A DNA stretch of 64,000 bases from Mesorhizobium loti R88b. Lineage in GTDB: Bacteria > Pseudomonadota > Alphaproteobacteria > Rhizobiales > Rhizobiaceae. Shown here in pieces: positions 63,664 through 64,000 of the stretch. The stretch covers positions 5,023,001 through 5,087,000 of the forward strand of contig NZ_CP033367.1 in assembly GCF_013170845.1 (NCBI RefSeq), written 5' to 3'. The number at the start of each line of letters is the position of its first letter. The first letter of the stretch is position 1. The notes beneath the pieces are model-generated. The model saw only the letters and a list, made by a program, of their open reading frames with translations. It had not been told where the DNA came from and made no database searches. The translations under genes were made by a program, and so were the position numbers.

Positions 63664-64000
63664 ATGAACAGAATTTTGCGTGTGGCTTTCGGGGCTGGGC
63701 TACTGTCGATCGTTGCGACAGGCCTCAATGCAGCCGACATCATCGAAGGTCCATCGGCCGACTATTGCCGCACCGTCGGCACGTCCAACCTGGTGCTGAA
63801 CGACAACATCGTCGATCTCAAGGCCCAGGTGGTCAAGCTGATGGACGAGTCCGTCGCCGCCGCCAACAGTACGGAGTGGATCAACTCGTCCCGGCCGGTC
63901 TTCGTCTGGGCATCGGAAGCCAAGGTGGCCTGCGGCATGGCCTACGGCTATCTGAAGACGAACTACAAGGACGAAGACACGCTCAACAAATGCGAGTGCT
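63664..64000 (+). CDS. Secreted protein, unknown function, 5' part only
   Basis: About 112 codons are in the window; the rest lies beyond 64000. The signal peptide reads MNRILRVAFGAGLLSIVATG, cleavage near LNA|ADIIEG. The visible mature part has cysteines in DYCRTVG, KVACGMAYG and NKCEC, so disulfides are likely. AGGAAC lies just upstream of ATG 63664 and the adhesin stop is only 25 bases away, so it is probably co-transcribed with the adhesin. I do not recognise the family; it could be an accessory of the adhesin or an OmpA-type protein whose known domain is not yet reached. Confidence 0.7.
   Translation, partial: MNRILRVAFGAGLLSIVATGLNAADIIEGPSADYCRTVGTSNLVLNDNIVDLKAQVVKLMDESVAAANSTEWINSSRPVFVWASEAKVACGMAYGYLKTNYKDEDTLNKCEC

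Overview
The window is high-GC, densely coded chromosomal DNA that looks like an alphaproteobacterium of the Rhizobiales, most probably Mesorhizobium or a close relative. The basis is gene content and protein style (SmoS/SmoE polyol genes, rhizobial Tad pilus genes, a CtrA-type site, a pair of palindromic intergenic repeats). No rRNA gene is present to confirm the genus. I recognised everything by reading the sequence; no database search was run.

Layout. 1-12.8 kb is ordinary housekeeping and transport: the 5' part of a soluble transhydrogenase gene, an RDD membrane protein, the leucyltransferase bpt, a DMT exporter, an AI-2E family permease, parC, a secreted protein of unknown function, aspS, and a DeoR regulator divergent from an MFS transporter. 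12.8-19.9 kb is a polyol catabolic cluster: GatZ-like PF08013 protein and PfkB kinase, divergent from an SmoE-type binding protein, SmoS-type dehydrogenase, zinc dehydrogenase and LacI regulator. The enzyme set matches the D-altritol/galactitol to D-tagatose to D-tagatose 6-phosphate to D-fructose 6-phosphate route known from Agrobacterium, but the ABC permease and ATPase genes expected beside the binding protein are missing. 20-32.2 kb is mixed core genome: a small unknown protein, MFS, RNase D, acyltransferase, MAPEG, guaB, a DHA2 exporter, rlmE, a Ppx/GppA phosphatase, a YbhN-like protein and tRNA-Gln(CUG).

32.4-35.1 kb, directly downstream of the tRNA, holds three genes for membrane or lipid proteins (Aur1-like PAP2 enzyme, isoprenylcysteine-methyltransferase-like protein, sterol-desaturase-type hydroxylase). 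By eye they are less GC-rich than their surroundings, which suggests an acquired lipid-modification patch.

35.2-48.4 kb is a complete-looking Tad/Flp pilus locus in two divergent arms. The leftward arm has tadA, tadB, tadC, tadD and the prepilin peptidase. The rightward arm has flp, cpaB, cpaC, a small lipoprotein, tadG, tadE, tadF and cpaE/tadZ, and then, unusually, an L,D-transpeptidase and a membrane-anchored coiled-coil protein joined by overlapping start/stop codons. A perfect TTAA-N7-TTAA CtrA box sits just upstream of a sigma70-like promoter for flp.

49.4-64 kb is a type I secretion and giant adhesin system: TolC-like outer-membrane protein, LapB-like ABC transporter, LapC-like fusion protein, a ribbon-helix-helix plus PAS-like protein, a LapG-like cysteine protease on the opposite strand, and a 2452-residue RTX adhesin. 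The adhesin has an N-terminal retention module and an array of nearly identical 257-residue repeats. A further secreted protein is cut by the window edge. No LapD homologue is visible. The Tad and adhesin loci are neighbours, so about 28 kb of the window is devoted to surface attachment; this, with its non-standard parts (L,D-transpeptidase in the Tad operon, RHH-PAS-like protein in the Lap-like operon), is the most promising material for follow-up.
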